From positions 1-36,839 of the forward strand of contig DVNR01000059.1 in NCBI GenBank assembly GCA_018714205.1: a stretch of DNA of 36,839 nt. The letters are read 5' to 3'. The position numbers were made by a program, and so were the translations under genes. This document shows positions 25,637 through 33,126 of the stretch, piece by piece. Each line of letters opens with the position of its first letter. Position 1 is the first letter of the stretch. The notes under the pieces were generated by a model that worked only from the letters and a program-made list of their open reading frames with translations, was not told where the DNA came from and did no database searches. The stretch comes from Candidatus Aphodousia faecipullorum (lineage in GTDB: Bacteria; Pseudomonadota; Gammaproteobacteria; Burkholderiales; Burkholderiaceae_F).

Positions 25637-25746
25637 TTTTAGTGATTTTGTCTTATCGCAAAAAATATGAAGCGAATAACTGATTGAAAAATCAGAATTT
25701 ATTTTGGATTTTCTGGCATTTTTTTCATTTGAGGTCTTTTTTGCGT

Positions 25747-25775
25747 TTGACAGCAGAATAACTCAGGACTAACAT
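25747..25775 (+). promoter_or_regulatory. sigma-70 promoter of tRNA-Glu
   Basis: Perfect -35 TTGACA (25747-25752), a 17-nt spacer and -10 TAACAT (25770-25775) lie 18 nt upstream of the tRNA. Confidence 0.85.
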
Positions 25776-25793
25776 AACGCCACTCCGTTCGAT

Positions 25794-25868
25794 ATCTCCA
25801 TCGTCTAACGGTTAGGACATGACCCTCTCAAGGTCAGAATACGAGTTCAAATCTCGTTGGAGATACCA
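25794..25868 (+). tRNA. tRNA-Glu(CTC)
   Basis: This 75-nt tRNA has acceptor ATCTCCA paired with TGGAGAT, discriminator A and encoded CCA. The anticodon stem TGACC/GGTCA encloses the loop CTCTCAA with anticodon CTC. The T-loop is TTCAAAT. It reads GAG. The acceptor begins with A rather than the more usual G of tRNA-Glu. Confidence 0.93.
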
Positions 25869-26011
25869 GTCTCTCTTTTAGTTTCCCGCAGAACTGCATT
25901 TGTAGCGTTGTACGAAACATTGGGCTGTTATTCTGACCTAGCCATTCTTTTTCAACTTTGAAGCCCTCTCGTACGAATACGAAAGATTCACTTTGACCAA
26001 CAAAAAACTTT

Positions 26012-26057
26012 TTAGGCGGAGTTGCTTACGCAACGCTCGGCCTAACTGCATTTTTTG
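26012..26057 (+). terminator. probable terminator downstream of tRNA-Glu
   Basis: TTAGGC (26012-26017) pairs with GCCTAA (26040-26045). An inner GAGTTGC (26019-26025) pairs with GCAAC plus CTC past a bulged G, closing a TTAC loop. CTGCATTTTTTG follows. It lies about 145 nt after the tRNA, so the primary transcript would carry a long 3' trailer. Confidence 0.6.
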
Positions 26058-26163
26058 TACAAAGTGTTCGCGATTGACTTCTTTTTCATACGATGGTAGA
26101 TAGCAAGGTCAGAAATTTAATTGAACAGCAATTGAGAAAGGGTTTGGAACTATTGAATCATCA

Positions 26164-26203
26164 GAAAACAAAAACCGCCTAACTTATTGAAAAATTAGAC
26201 GGC
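26164..26203 (-). terminator. Rho-independent terminator of tRNA-Ala
   Basis: ACCGCCTAA (26174-26182) pairs with TTAGACGGC (26195-26203), with two wobble pairs. On the minus strand TTTTGTTTTC follows. It lies 26 nt beyond the tRNA 3' end. Confidence 0.8.
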
Positions 26204-26229
26204 TCTGACAACAACTGTCACGCGTGGAT

Positions 26230-26305
26230 TGGTGGAGATGAGGAGGGTCGAACTCCCGACCTCTGCATTGCGAACGCAGCGCTCTGCCAACTGAGCTACA
26301 TCCCC
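26230..26305 (-). tRNA. tRNA-Ala(CGC)
   Basis: This 76-nt tRNA has acceptor GGGGATG paired with CATCTCC (one G-U), discriminator A and encoded CCA. The anticodon stem CTGCG/TGCAG holds the loop TTCGCAA with anticodon CGC. The D-arm GCTCAGTTGGCAGAGC and T-loop TTCGACC are standard. It reads GCG. Confidence 0.96.
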
Positions 26306-26318
26306 ACAGAGGCCAACC

Positions 26319-26347
26319 ATTATGTCACGGAGATTTTAAAAAATCAA
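26319..26347 (-). promoter_or_regulatory. sigma-70 promoter of tRNA-Ala
   Basis: On the minus strand, -35 TTGATT (26342-26347), a 17-nt spacer and -10 CATAAT (26319-26324) lie 13 nt before the tRNA. Confidence 0.75.
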
Positions 26348-26432
26348 ATATCCATGGCCGATGACAAAATATTCTGTAGAGAAAGAATAAACCCATGTGG
26401 GTATTTAATAAATAAAAATTATCTTTTTTCGT

Positions 26433-26461
26433 CTGTCATAAAAATGTCATAAAGCTGTCAC
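26433..26461 (+). promoter_or_regulatory. Pho box (PhoB-binding repeats) upstream of pstS
   Basis: Three direct repeats CTGTCAT, ATGTCAT and CTGTCAC start at 26433, 26444 and 26455, exactly 11 bp apart, with A-rich spacers. This is the PhoB consensus arrangement. A candidate -10 box CAACAT at 26472-26477 lies 10 nt downstream, as expected when PhoB replaces the -35 contact. Confidence 0.93.
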
Positions 26462-26546
26462 GGGCAATTCACAACATCGGCTCACAATACGCCTCAAGTT
26501 TTAAACGACTTAAATCTCAAAACCCTTTTGTAAAGGAATATTGAAA

Positions 26547-27365
26547 ATGAAACGTACCTTGATTTCCATGTTGGTTGCTACGAGCATCGGTTTGGCTAGC
26601 ATCGCTGCCCAAGCCGGCACGGTTGTGGTGAATGGTTCCACGACGGTTTTGCCCGCCATGCAAAAGATCAGCGAAACGTTTATGAAGAAGAATCCGGATA
26701 TCCAAGTTTCGATTTCCGGCGGCGGCTCTGGCAACGGTATCAAGGCTTTGATTGAAAAGACGACGGATGTGGCCATGGCCAGCCGTGATATCAAACCCGA
26801 AGAAGCAGAAGCTGTGAAGAAGAACGGCGGCGAAGCCAATCGTATTGTGGTTGCTATTGACGCTATCGTTCCGGTTGTTCACCCCAATAACAAAGTTTCT
26901 GATTTGACCCTGGATCAAATCCGTGACATTTATGCCGGTCGTATCACCAATTGGAAAGATGTCGGTGGCGCTGACGCCCGTATCACGGTTGTGAGCCGTG
27001 ACTCCTCTTCCGGCACGTTCGAAACTTGGGAATCTTTAGTGATGAAGGGTGAACGCGTCCAACAACGCGCCTTGTTGCAAGCCTCCAACGGCGCAGTGCT
27101 TCAAACTGTGGCCAAGAACCCGAACGCAATCGGTTACGTTGGCTTGGGTTATCTTGTCAAGGATGTGAAGGGTTTGAAGATCGGTGGCATGGAAGCCACG
27201 ATGAAGACAGCCGAAACCCGTCAATGGCCGCTTTCTCGCGAACTTTACCTCTTCACGAACGGTCAACCGAAGGGCGACACCAAGACCTTGGTTGATTACG
27301 CGCTGTCCGCTGAAGGTCAAGCAACGGTCAAGGAAGTTGGTTTCGTTCCGCTTCCCCGCAAGTAA
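26547..27365 (+). CDS. pstS: phosphate ABC transporter substrate-binding protein PstS
   Basis: PstS captures inorganic phosphate in the periplasm for the high-affinity PstSCAB importer. The 272-residue product from ATG 26547 starts with a Sec signal peptide cleaved near AAQA-GT (residue 23). Phosphate-contact motifs are visible: NGSTTVLP near 28-35, SGGGSGNGIKAL near 57-68, and SRDSSSGTFETWESLV near 153-168. I reject the TTG at 26541 because AAAGGA (26532-26537) is spaced 9 nt from the ATG but only 3 nt from the TTG. It is the first gene of pstSCA behind a Pho box, and its codon use looks highly expressed (many AAG, GGC, CGT), consistent with an abundant binding protein. Confidence 0.96.
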   Translation: MKRTLISMLVATSIGLASIAAQAGTVVVNGSTTVLPAMQKISETFMKKNPDIQVSISGGGSGNGIKALIEKTTDVAMASRDIKPEEAEAVKKNGGEANRIVVAIDAIVPVVHPNNKVSDLTLDQIRDIYAGRITNWKDVGGADARITVVSRDSSSGTFETWESLVMKGERVQQRALLQASNGAVLQTVAKNPNAIGYVGLGYLVKDVKGLKIGGMEATMKTAETRQWPLSRELYLFTNGQPKGDTKTLVDYALSAEGQATVKEVGFVPLPRK

Positions 27366-27392
27366 TTTTCTTAAACCCTTTCGGTGTTAACT

Positions 27393-28280
27393 ATGGCTCA
27401 AGTGTCTGTACGCCGTCGTGAAGGGTTTGAAAAACAATTGGCAGCCATCGCCATGATCTCCATCCTGGCTTTGGCTGCTATTTTGGTTTTTCTGCTTTCA
27501 CAAGCGTTGCCTTTATTAAAAGAAGTCCCGTTTCTGACGTTTTTATTCGGTACCGAGTGGTATCCGACGGGACCGGCCCCTGATTATGAAATTGGGGCGT
27601 TGTTGGTGGCGAGCTTAGCGGTTGCCGCCACGACCACTCTTATCTCTCTTCCGATGGGTTTGCTCACGGCTGCCTATTTAGCCTATTTTGCCAGCCCGCG
27701 CGTGCGCAGCATCGTTAAGCCGGCCATTGAATTGCTGGCCGCGTTGCCTTCGGTCATCATCGGTTTTTTGGGCATGGTGCTTTTAGCCCCTTGGCTGCAA
27801 AATTCCTTCGGTTTGGATTCCGGTTTGAACTGGCTCAACGCTTCCGTGATGTTGAGCTTGATGTGCATTCCTTTCATTTGTTCTATCTCGGAGGATGCAC
27901 TGAGAAATGTTCCTTCCGCTTTGGCGGAAGCCAGTCTCGCCTTGGGCGCTACTCGTTGGGAAACTCTTTACAAGGTGCAATTCCGCTACGCCTTAGGGGG
28001 TATCGGAACGGCAATCATGCTCGGCATTTCCCGCGCCTTGGGTGAGACGATGGTGGTTTTGATGGTTGCCGGTGGTGCAGCCATTATCCCGGAGAGCCTC
28101 TTCGATCCCTTGCGTCCGATGACGGCTTCCATTGCTGCTGAAATGGCTGAAGCAGCCGTCGGATCCACTCATTATCATGCGTTGTTTGCGACCGGCCTTG
28201 TGCTTTTTGTGACAACCTTCATCTTTAACGCGATGGCCTTCTATTTCACGAAGAAGTTCCAGATCGGTGGTAAGCACTAG
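27393..28280 (+). CDS. pstC: phosphate ABC transporter permease PstC
   Basis: PstC is one of the two inner-membrane subunits of the phosphate importer. The 295-residue product has six hydrophobic segments. The conserved PstC features are the periplasmic FLTFLFGTEWYPTGPAPDYE near 48-67, the IELLAALPSVIIGFLGMVLL segment near 112 and the EAA-type coupling loop ALAEASLALGATRWETLYKV near 176. ATG 27393 lies 27 nt after pstS. An in-frame GTG at 27384 would add three residues; neither has a strong ribosome binding site. It is followed by pstA after 10 nt. Regulation is via the Pho box upstream of pstS. Confidence 0.95.
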   Translation: MAQVSVRRREGFEKQLAAIAMISILALAAILVFLLSQALPLLKEVPFLTFLFGTEWYPTGPAPDYEIGALLVASLAVAATTTLISLPMGLLTAAYLAYFASPRVRSIVKPAIELLAALPSVIIGFLGMVLLAPWLQNSFGLDSGLNWLNASVMLSLMCIPFICSISEDALRNVPSALAEASLALGATRWETLYKVQFRYALGGIGTAIMLGISRALGETMVVLMVAGGAAIIPESLFDPLRPMTASIAAEMAEAAVGSTHYHALFATGLVLFVTTFIFNAMAFYFTKKFQIGGKH

Positions 28281-28290
28281 GAGTTCGAGA

Positions 28291-29169
28291 ATGAGTACTA
28301 AGTTGCGTTCTTCCAGTGGTCGCTATTTTGCCGAAGCAATCGGCGTCAATTTAATGCGTGTCGCAACGGTCATTAACGCCGGTGTGATTGTGGCAATTTT
28401 GTTTTATCTTTTAGACAACGCATTGCCGGCCCTTTCTTGGGAGTTTGTATTTGAGGCTCCGAGAGACATGATGACCAAAGGCGGTGTTTGGCCTTGCATC
28501 GTCGGCACTTTCTTCTTAGCCGTCGGCGCTACAGTCATTGCGTTGCCGTTAGGCGTCGCAACCGCTGTTTACTTGACGGAATATGGTGGATCGGGTCGAT
28601 TTGTGAGTGGCGTCAGACTCGCTGTTTCAAATCTTTCCGGTGTGCCGTCCGTGATCTTCGGCTTGTTCGGTTTGACGTTTTTTGTCACCTTGTGCGGATT
28701 CGGCGTGAGTTTGCTTTCCGGTATTTTAACGTTGGCCGTGCTGGCTTTGCCGATTGTCATCAATACGACTGAAGCGGCGTTAAACCAAGTTCCTCAAGCT
28801 TGGCGTGAAGCGAGCCTTGCTTTGGGCGCCAACAAAAAGCAAACAATCTTCAAGATCATTTTGCCAGCCGCCTTGCCGGGCATTCTGACCGGTAATATTT
28901 TGGCCTTGTCGCGTGTGGCCGGTGAAACAGCGGCCATCATGTACACAGCCGCCGTGTTTTATACGCCGAAGATGGGTGATTCCATCCTCGATCCGGTGAT
29001 GAGCTTGCCTTACCATATTTATGTGCTGGCCACTTCAAGCGTTAATGTGGATGCGACGCGTCCCTTGCAGTATGCCACGGCGTTATTGCTCGTTGTCATG
29101 GTGCTCGGTTTGAATATGATCGCTTTGGTTATCCGCAATCGCGCTCAAAAGAAGATCGCGCGCCAGTAA
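28291..29169 (+). CDS. pstA: phosphate ABC transporter permease PstA
   Basis: PstA is the second permease subunit. The 292-residue product has six hydrophobic segments and the family motifs MMTKGGVWPCIVGTFFLAVG near 58, LSGVPSVIFGLFGLTFFV near 114 and the coupling loop AWREASLALGANKKQTIFKI near 170-189. I place the start at ATG 28291, which has AGGAG 7 nt upstream; an earlier GTG at 28267 would overlap pstC. It is the third and last gene of this operon because a strong terminator follows. pstB, normally next, lies 6 kb away in the opposite orientation. Confidence 0.96.
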   Translation: MSTKLRSSSGRYFAEAIGVNLMRVATVINAGVIVAILFYLLDNALPALSWEFVFEAPRDMMTKGGVWPCIVGTFFLAVGATVIALPLGVATAVYLTEYGGSGRFVSGVRLAVSNLSGVPSVIFGLFGLTFFVTLCGFGVSLLSGILTLAVLALPIVINTTEAALNQVPQAWREASLALGANKKQTIFKIILPAALPGILTGNILALSRVAGETAAIMYTAAVFYTPKMGDSILDPVMSLPYHIYVLATSSVNVDATRPLQYATALLLVVMVLGLNMIALVIRNRAQKKIARQ

Positions 29170-29197
29170 AGCGTATCCAATCGTTTCATTTTTGACA

Positions 29198-29234
29198 AAA
29201 AAGTCCTCGCTGTCACAAATGGCGGGGACTTTTT
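29198..29234 (+). terminator. Rho-independent terminator of pstSCA
   Basis: AAAAAGTCCTCGC (29198-29210) pairs with GCGGGGACTTTTT (29222-29234) over 13 bp with one G-T pair; the T-run is part of the stem. It ends the pstSCA transcript before pepT. Confidence 0.9.
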
Positions 29235-29307
29235 GCATCCATTTGGCGCTATAGTAAGGGGTGCTGTGTTTTTACATTTGATGTTGGAAAACGAGGAGGA
29301 AACACCT

Positions 29308-30555
29308 ATGGATCTGCAGCAACGTAACCAAGCACTTGTTGAACGCTTTTTGAGCTATGTGGCAATTTCCAGTCAAAGCGACCCGAAGTCGAAAGCTTTG
29401 CCTAGCAGTGAGTCTCAGTGGGCAATGGCTCGTGTGCTCGAGGCTGGATTGAAGCAGTTCGGTTTAAAAGAAGTTGAAGTTGATGAGCATGCCATTGTGA
29501 CGGGTTATTTGCCTGGCAACGTCAAAGGCGTTCCCTCCGTGGGTTTTGTCGCTCACATGGACACAGTTGACGTCGGCCTGTCTCCAGATGTGCATCCGCA
29601 GGTAATCAATTACCAAGGTGGCGACGTTTGCTTGAATGCTGAAAAAGACATTTGGATCCGTGTCGCTGATCATCCCGAATTGGAGCGCTATATCGGTCAA
29701 GACATTATTTTTACCGATGGCACAAGTGTTTTGGGCGCTGACAATAAGGCCGGTGTTTCCAACGTGATGCAAACGTTGGAGGTGCTTCTCACGGAAAATC
29801 GTCCGCACGGCGATATTCGTGTCGCTTTTGTGCCGGACGAAGAGACTGGGTTGCGTGGCGCCAAGGTTTTGGATTTAAATAAGTTCAAGGTGGATTTCGC
29901 CTATACGATCGATGGTGGCGAGTTGGGTGAGCTCGTCTATGAAACCTATAACGCCGGCGAAGCGCATGTGGACATTGAAGGGGTGACGACTCACCCCTGC
30001 GCAGCTAAAGGTGTTTTGGTAAATCCGATTTTGATTGCGACTGACTTGATCGCTAATTTCAGTCGTTTGGAAACACCGGAAAACACAGACGCGAAGGATG
30101 GGTATTATTGGTTTAAGAACATGAGTGCCAACCCGGCTCGCGCACATGTACAAATCAATATCCGTGATTTCAATAATGCCAGTTACGCCGCCCGCAAGGA
30201 CTATGTCACCAACGCAGTCGCCTTAGTGCAAAAACGTTACCCCAAGGCGAAGATTCATTTGGATATCGAGGACATTTATAGCAACATTTCCGGCGGACTG
30301 ACCGAAGATAATCGCTACCCTGTCGACTTGATGTTTGAAGCCTGCAAGGAATTGGGCATTAAGGCGTTCGCTGTTTCGCAGCGTGGTGGTACGGACGGCT
30401 CTGCCTTGACAGCGCGTGGCTTGGTGACCCCGAATTACTTTACCGGATGCCATAATCCCCACGGTTTTGCTGAATTCTTGCCGATCCCGAGCTTCACGGC
30501 TTCTTTGGATGTGACGCTGAAGATTATTGAAATTCTGGCTCGCAAGGGGGCTTAG
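29308..30555 (+). CDS. pepT: peptidase T (tripeptide aminopeptidase)
   Basis: PepT is a cytoplasmic, two-zinc M20 family aminopeptidase acting on tripeptides. The 415-residue product has metal-site motifs GFVAHMDTVD near 83-92, TDGTSVLGADNKAG near 136-149, VPDEETGLRGA near 178-188 and IDGGELGELVYETYNAGEA near 203. The late ligand is in YFTGCHNPHGFAEFLP near 380. ATG 29308 is preceded by GAGGAGGA 7 nt upstream; a longer frame reaching back to 29233 begins inside the pstA terminator. It sits alone between terminators inside the phosphate locus, and no functional link to phosphate is evident. Confidence 0.96.
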   Translation: MDLQQRNQALVERFLSYVAISSQSDPKSKALPSSESQWAMARVLEAGLKQFGLKEVEVDEHAIVTGYLPGNVKGVPSVGFVAHMDTVDVGLSPDVHPQVINYQGGDVCLNAEKDIWIRVADHPELERYIGQDIIFTDGTSVLGADNKAGVSNVMQTLEVLLTENRPHGDIRVAFVPDEETGLRGAKVLDLNKFKVDFAYTIDGGELGELVYETYNAGEAHVDIEGVTTHPCAAKGVLVNPILIATDLIANFSRLETPENTDAKDGYYWFKNMSANPARAHVQINIRDFNNASYAARKDYVTNAVALVQKRYPKAKIHLDIEDIYSNISGGLTEDNRYPVDLMFEACKELGIKAFAVSQRGGTDGSALTARGLVTPNYFTGCHNPHGFAEFLPIPSFTASLDVTLKIIEILARKGA

Positions 30556-30566
30556 GCCGATCAATA

Positions 30567-30595
30567 ATCAAACGGGGCTTTAAGCCCCGTTTGAT
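30567..30595. terminator. bidirectional terminator between pepT and PPK2 copy B
   Basis: ATCAAACGGGGC (30567-30578) and GCCCCGTTTGAT (30584-30595) form a perfect 12-bp stem with a 5-nt loop, between convergent genes. T-runs within the stem arms serve both directions, but the tails are weak. Confidence 0.8.
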
Positions 30596-30611
30596 TGACA
30601 TTAATTGGATA

Positions 30612-31721
30612 TCATTTTTTCTGACCTTTATCCTTCGTTTTCCCTTTTTCCTTTTCCTTTTCTTCCTTCTTCATGATTTCGGTAATGTTTTGTACGACAT
30701 TGGCTCTTGATAGAATGAGCGGATCGACTTTACCGATCGCTTCTGCGTCCTTGTTGTCATAGTCGACAACGGAGAGCACGTAACGAATAGCATTGAGCCG
30801 AGCGCGCATTTTGTCGTTGCTCTTAATGACAATCCAAGGACTATCGTTCGTGTTGGTGCTAAAGAACATAGCCTCTTCAGCGCGCGTGTAATCATCCCAC
30901 TTGGATATGGACGCAATGTCAATGGGTGACAGCTTCCATCGTTTCAACGGGTCAATACGCCGGGCTTTAAAGCGTCTGTACTGTTCATCTTGGGTGACAG
31001 AGAACCAGAACTTCACCAAGATGGTGTCCGAGCGAATCAGGTTCTGTTCAAATTGAGGGCATTGTCGTAAAAATTCAAAATACTGCTCTTCCGTGCAAAA
31101 TCCCATCACACGTTCAACACCGGCCCGGTTGTACCATGAACGGTCGAACAAAGTGATCTCGCCAGGACTGGGCAAATGAGCGACATAGCGTTGAAAATAC
31201 CACTGACCCTTTTCTTGTTCCGTTGGTTTGGGTAAAGCGACAATACGTGCGCCCCGGGGATTTAAGTGTTCCATGAAGCGGCTGATGGTGCCCCCTTTGC
31301 CGGCCGCGTCTCGTCCTTCGAAAATAATGATAATTTTCTTCCCGTTGGCCTTAACCCAACTTTGCATTTTCAGTAACTCGACCTGTAGTCGATAAAGCTC
31401 TTTCTTGTAGCGCTTTTTATCCATAGGGTTCTTGTACGGATAGGGCGCTTTCTCCCAGTTTTCAACTAACTCATTCTCGTCACCCCGGTCCTGGCTTTCA
31501 TAATCGTTATGGAGCTGGGCTTCTTTTAAAAGTAATTTCAGAATCTTGACTTTGTCGGCAGGGCGCTCGGTTTTAAGAATGGTCTCCAATGCCTCAGCCT
31601 GCTTTTTAATCATCGCAGGGGTTAACTGTTGCATCAGTGTTGAATCATCGGCCAAACCACTCACATCACGTGCGGCCTTTAAAACGTCAACCACTTTCTT
31701 GTCGAAATCTTTACTACTCAT
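30612..31721 (-). CDS. ppk2: polyphosphate kinase 2 (PPK2), class I-like, copy B
   Basis: This second single-domain PPK2 has 369 residues. Walker A is GRDAAGKGG (136-144) and the catalytic DRSWYNRAGVERVMGF follows near 193-208. A lid rich in basic residues follows (RRFKARRIDPLKRWKLSP near 250-267). The core is very similar to copy A at 9316-10497, but the N-terminus differs and the last 20 residues are a Lys/Glu-rich tail (KKEEKEKEKGKTKDK), probably disordered. The ATG at 31721 has AAAGGA 9 nt upstream. It lies between pstSCA/pepT and phoR and ends at a terminator. An inverted repeat lies 20 nt before the start codon. Making NTPs from polyphosphate in phosphate stress is a reasonable inference; reaction direction and nucleotide preference are not shown by sequence. 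Confidence 0.95.
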   Translation of the reverse strand: MSSKDFDKKVVDVLKAARDVSGLADDSTLMQQLTPAMIKKQAEALETILKTERPADKVKILKLLLKEAQLHNDYESQDRGDENELVENWEKAPYPYKNPMDKKRYKKELYRLQVELLKMQSWVKANGKKIIIIFEGRDAAGKGGTISRFMEHLNPRGARIVALPKPTEQEKGQWYFQRYVAHLPSPGEITLFDRSWYNRAGVERVMGFCTEEQYFEFLRQCPQFEQNLIRSDTILVKFWFSVTQDEQYRRFKARRIDPLKRWKLSPIDIASISKWDDYTRAEEAMFFSTNTNDSPWIVIKSNDKMRARLNAIRYVLSVVDYDNKDAEAIGKVDPLILSRANVVQNITEIMKKEEKEKEKGKTKDKGQKK

Positions 31722-31740
31722 AAGGTTTTATCCTTTCCTC

Positions 31741-31762
31741 GTGACATTGCAGTCAATGTAAC
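31741..31762. promoter_or_regulatory. inverted repeat in the leader of PPK2 copy B
   Basis: GTGACATTG (31741-31749) and CAATGTAAC (31754-31762) form an inverted repeat with 8 of 9 positions matching around CAGT, 20 nt upstream of the start codon. It could be an operator or a leader hairpin. It is not a Pho box, because only a single TGTCAC is present with no 11-bp repeat. Confidence 0.35.
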
Positions 31763-31796
31763 ACTTTCAGTCGGCAAAGTTATTGCGGTTTGTAAC

Positions 31797-31830
31797 AAAA
31801 AAATCGAACTCGCATTGCTTTGAGTTCGAT
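31797..31830 (-). terminator. Rho-independent terminator of phoB-phoR
   Basis: ATCGAACTC (31803-31811) and GAGTTCGAT (31822-31830) form a perfect 9-bp stem. On the minus strand a T-run (31797-31802) follows. It lies 21 nt after phoR. Confidence 0.9.
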
Positions 31831-31851
31831 CTTGAGCGTCAGCGATCTCTA

Positions 31852-33099
31852 TTAGTCTAGTGTGATATTTTTCGGGAAAATCAGACTGAATGTTGATCCT
31901 TTGCCAAGTTCGGATTCGATTTTGAGCTGACACCCATTGCGAATCGCAACGTGCTTGACAATAGCCAATCCGAGTCCGGTTCCTCCCTTTTCACGTGAAC
32001 GGCTCTTGTCCACTCGGTAAAAACGTTCAGTTAGTCGGGGAATGTCCTCTTGAGCGATGCCGATCCCGTTGTCTTTCACTGAATAGATGCAACTTTGAGT
32101 CTCAGGTTCATAGCGCCAGGAAATTAATATTTTGCCGCCGTCAGGTGTATAGCGAACCGCGTTGGTGACAAGATTTAAGCAAGCGCTTCGAATTTCATCG
32201 ACATGCCCTAAAATGGCTTTGTCAGTTGTAATTTGAGTATTGATCAGGTGCCTGCCGCGCGATAGCGCGATGCCGTCTTCAGCCAACCCGGGAACAAGTC
32301 TTGTCATGCTGACAATCTCCGGCTCGTCTTCGGCGGTATCATCCTTGTTTTCCAATCTTGATAGGGCAAGCAGGTCATTGACTAGATTTTGCATCCGGTT
32401 GGCCTCTTCTTGCATGAGTTCAAGTTGGTCATGGAGAGTCTTCTGATCGATTTCCGGGCCATTGAGAATCATGTCAAGAAAACCGGTCACCACAGTGAGT
32501 GGCGTGCGCAACTCATGACTGACATTGGCGACAAAATCTTTACGCATGGAATCAATCCGATGCTGCTCAGTAATGTCCCTGGTCACGATAATAAAGTGAG
32601 TCTGATCAGCAACCACGGCTGAAAGCAATAGCTCTCGCCCGGGTTCGTGTGAGTGGACCTTGATCGGTCGGGCATAATCACCCTTTTCCAAATAATCAAT
32701 AATTTTGGGATCTGTGATGACGCTTTTGAGCGGCAATCCCAAGTGGTTGGCTAAACGGATGCCTAAATGAGTTTCAGCGGCGGGATTGCACCATTCAATC
32801 GTGTGGCCCTTACGAAAAAGGACGACCCCTTCAGGCAGGGCGGAAAGTGACAAACGATATCGGTCGATTCGAGCGGTCACTTTTGACTGATCGTGGCGAA
32901 GCAGATCGGCTTCATTAGGATTGAGCCAACCGTCTGTCAGTTTGAAACTAATCCACAAAACCAAGATCACCAAAGCGGCAGTTGTGTATAGCAAGGCCGT
33001 TTGCAATGAGGTGATGGAATAGATGAACAGTCCTAAAAGACCTACGGCGATTAATGCCAGAAGGGTTTGGTATTTCGGCGGCATATATTTGATCGGCAT
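31852..33099 (-). CDS. phoR: phosphate regulon sensor histidine kinase PhoR
   Basis: PhoR is the membrane kinase that phosphorylates PhoB when phosphate is scarce, with the Pst complex and PhoU holding it inactive otherwise. The 415-residue product has two membrane segments (about 11-30 and 34-52), a PAS domain (about 80-175, ALPEGVVLFRKGHTIEWCNP) and a dimerisation/phosphorylation domain with VSHELRTPL (His195). The ATPase boxes are N (LVTNAVRYTPDGG), G1 (DNGIGI) and GGTGLGLAIVKH. The ATG at 33099 has AGGGGG 10 nt upstream. It follows phoB after 27 nt and ends at a terminator. Confidence 0.95.
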   Translation of the reverse strand: MPIKYMPPKYQTLLALIAVGLLGLFIYSITSLQTALLYTTAALVILVLWISFKLTDGWLNPNEADLLRHDQSKVTARIDRYRLSLSALPEGVVLFRKGHTIEWCNPAAETHLGIRLANHLGLPLKSVITDPKIIDYLEKGDYARPIKVHSHEPGRELLLSAVVADQTHFIIVTRDITEQHRIDSMRKDFVANVSHELRTPLTVVTGFLDMILNGPEIDQKTLHDQLELMQEEANRMQNLVNDLLALSRLENKDDTAEDEPEIVSMTRLVPGLAEDGIALSRGRHLINTQITTDKAILGHVDEIRSACLNLVTNAVRYTPDGGKILISWRYEPETQSCIYSVKDNGIGIAQEDIPRLTERFYRVDKSRSREKGGTGLGLAIVKHVAIRNGCQLKIESELGKGSTFSLIFPKNITLD

Positions 33100-33126
33100 A
33101 ATCTGTAAGCCCCCTAAATTGTTTGG

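Larger units (their letters stand above)
25869..26229. other. 361-nt intergenic stretch between tRNA-Glu and tRNA-Ala
   Basis: No convincing gene was found here. It contains a large imperfect hairpin (26012-26045), a minus-strand terminator (26164-26203), and a short frame of 29 codons (26093-26182: MVDSKVRNLIEQQLRKG then ELLNHQK) without a ribosome binding site. A near-repeat occurs around 25888 (AACTGCATTTGTA) and 26045 (AACTGCATTTTTTGTA). I see nothing else. Confidence 0.5.

Noticed and set aside
26093..26182. 29-residue small gene between the tRNAs
   Set aside because: No ribosome binding site, and its end lies inside the tRNA-Ala terminator hairpin.
31722..31796. Pho box upstream of PPK2 copy B
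   Set aside because: Only one TGTCAC-like element is present; the 11-bp repeated spacing seen at pstS and pstB is missing.
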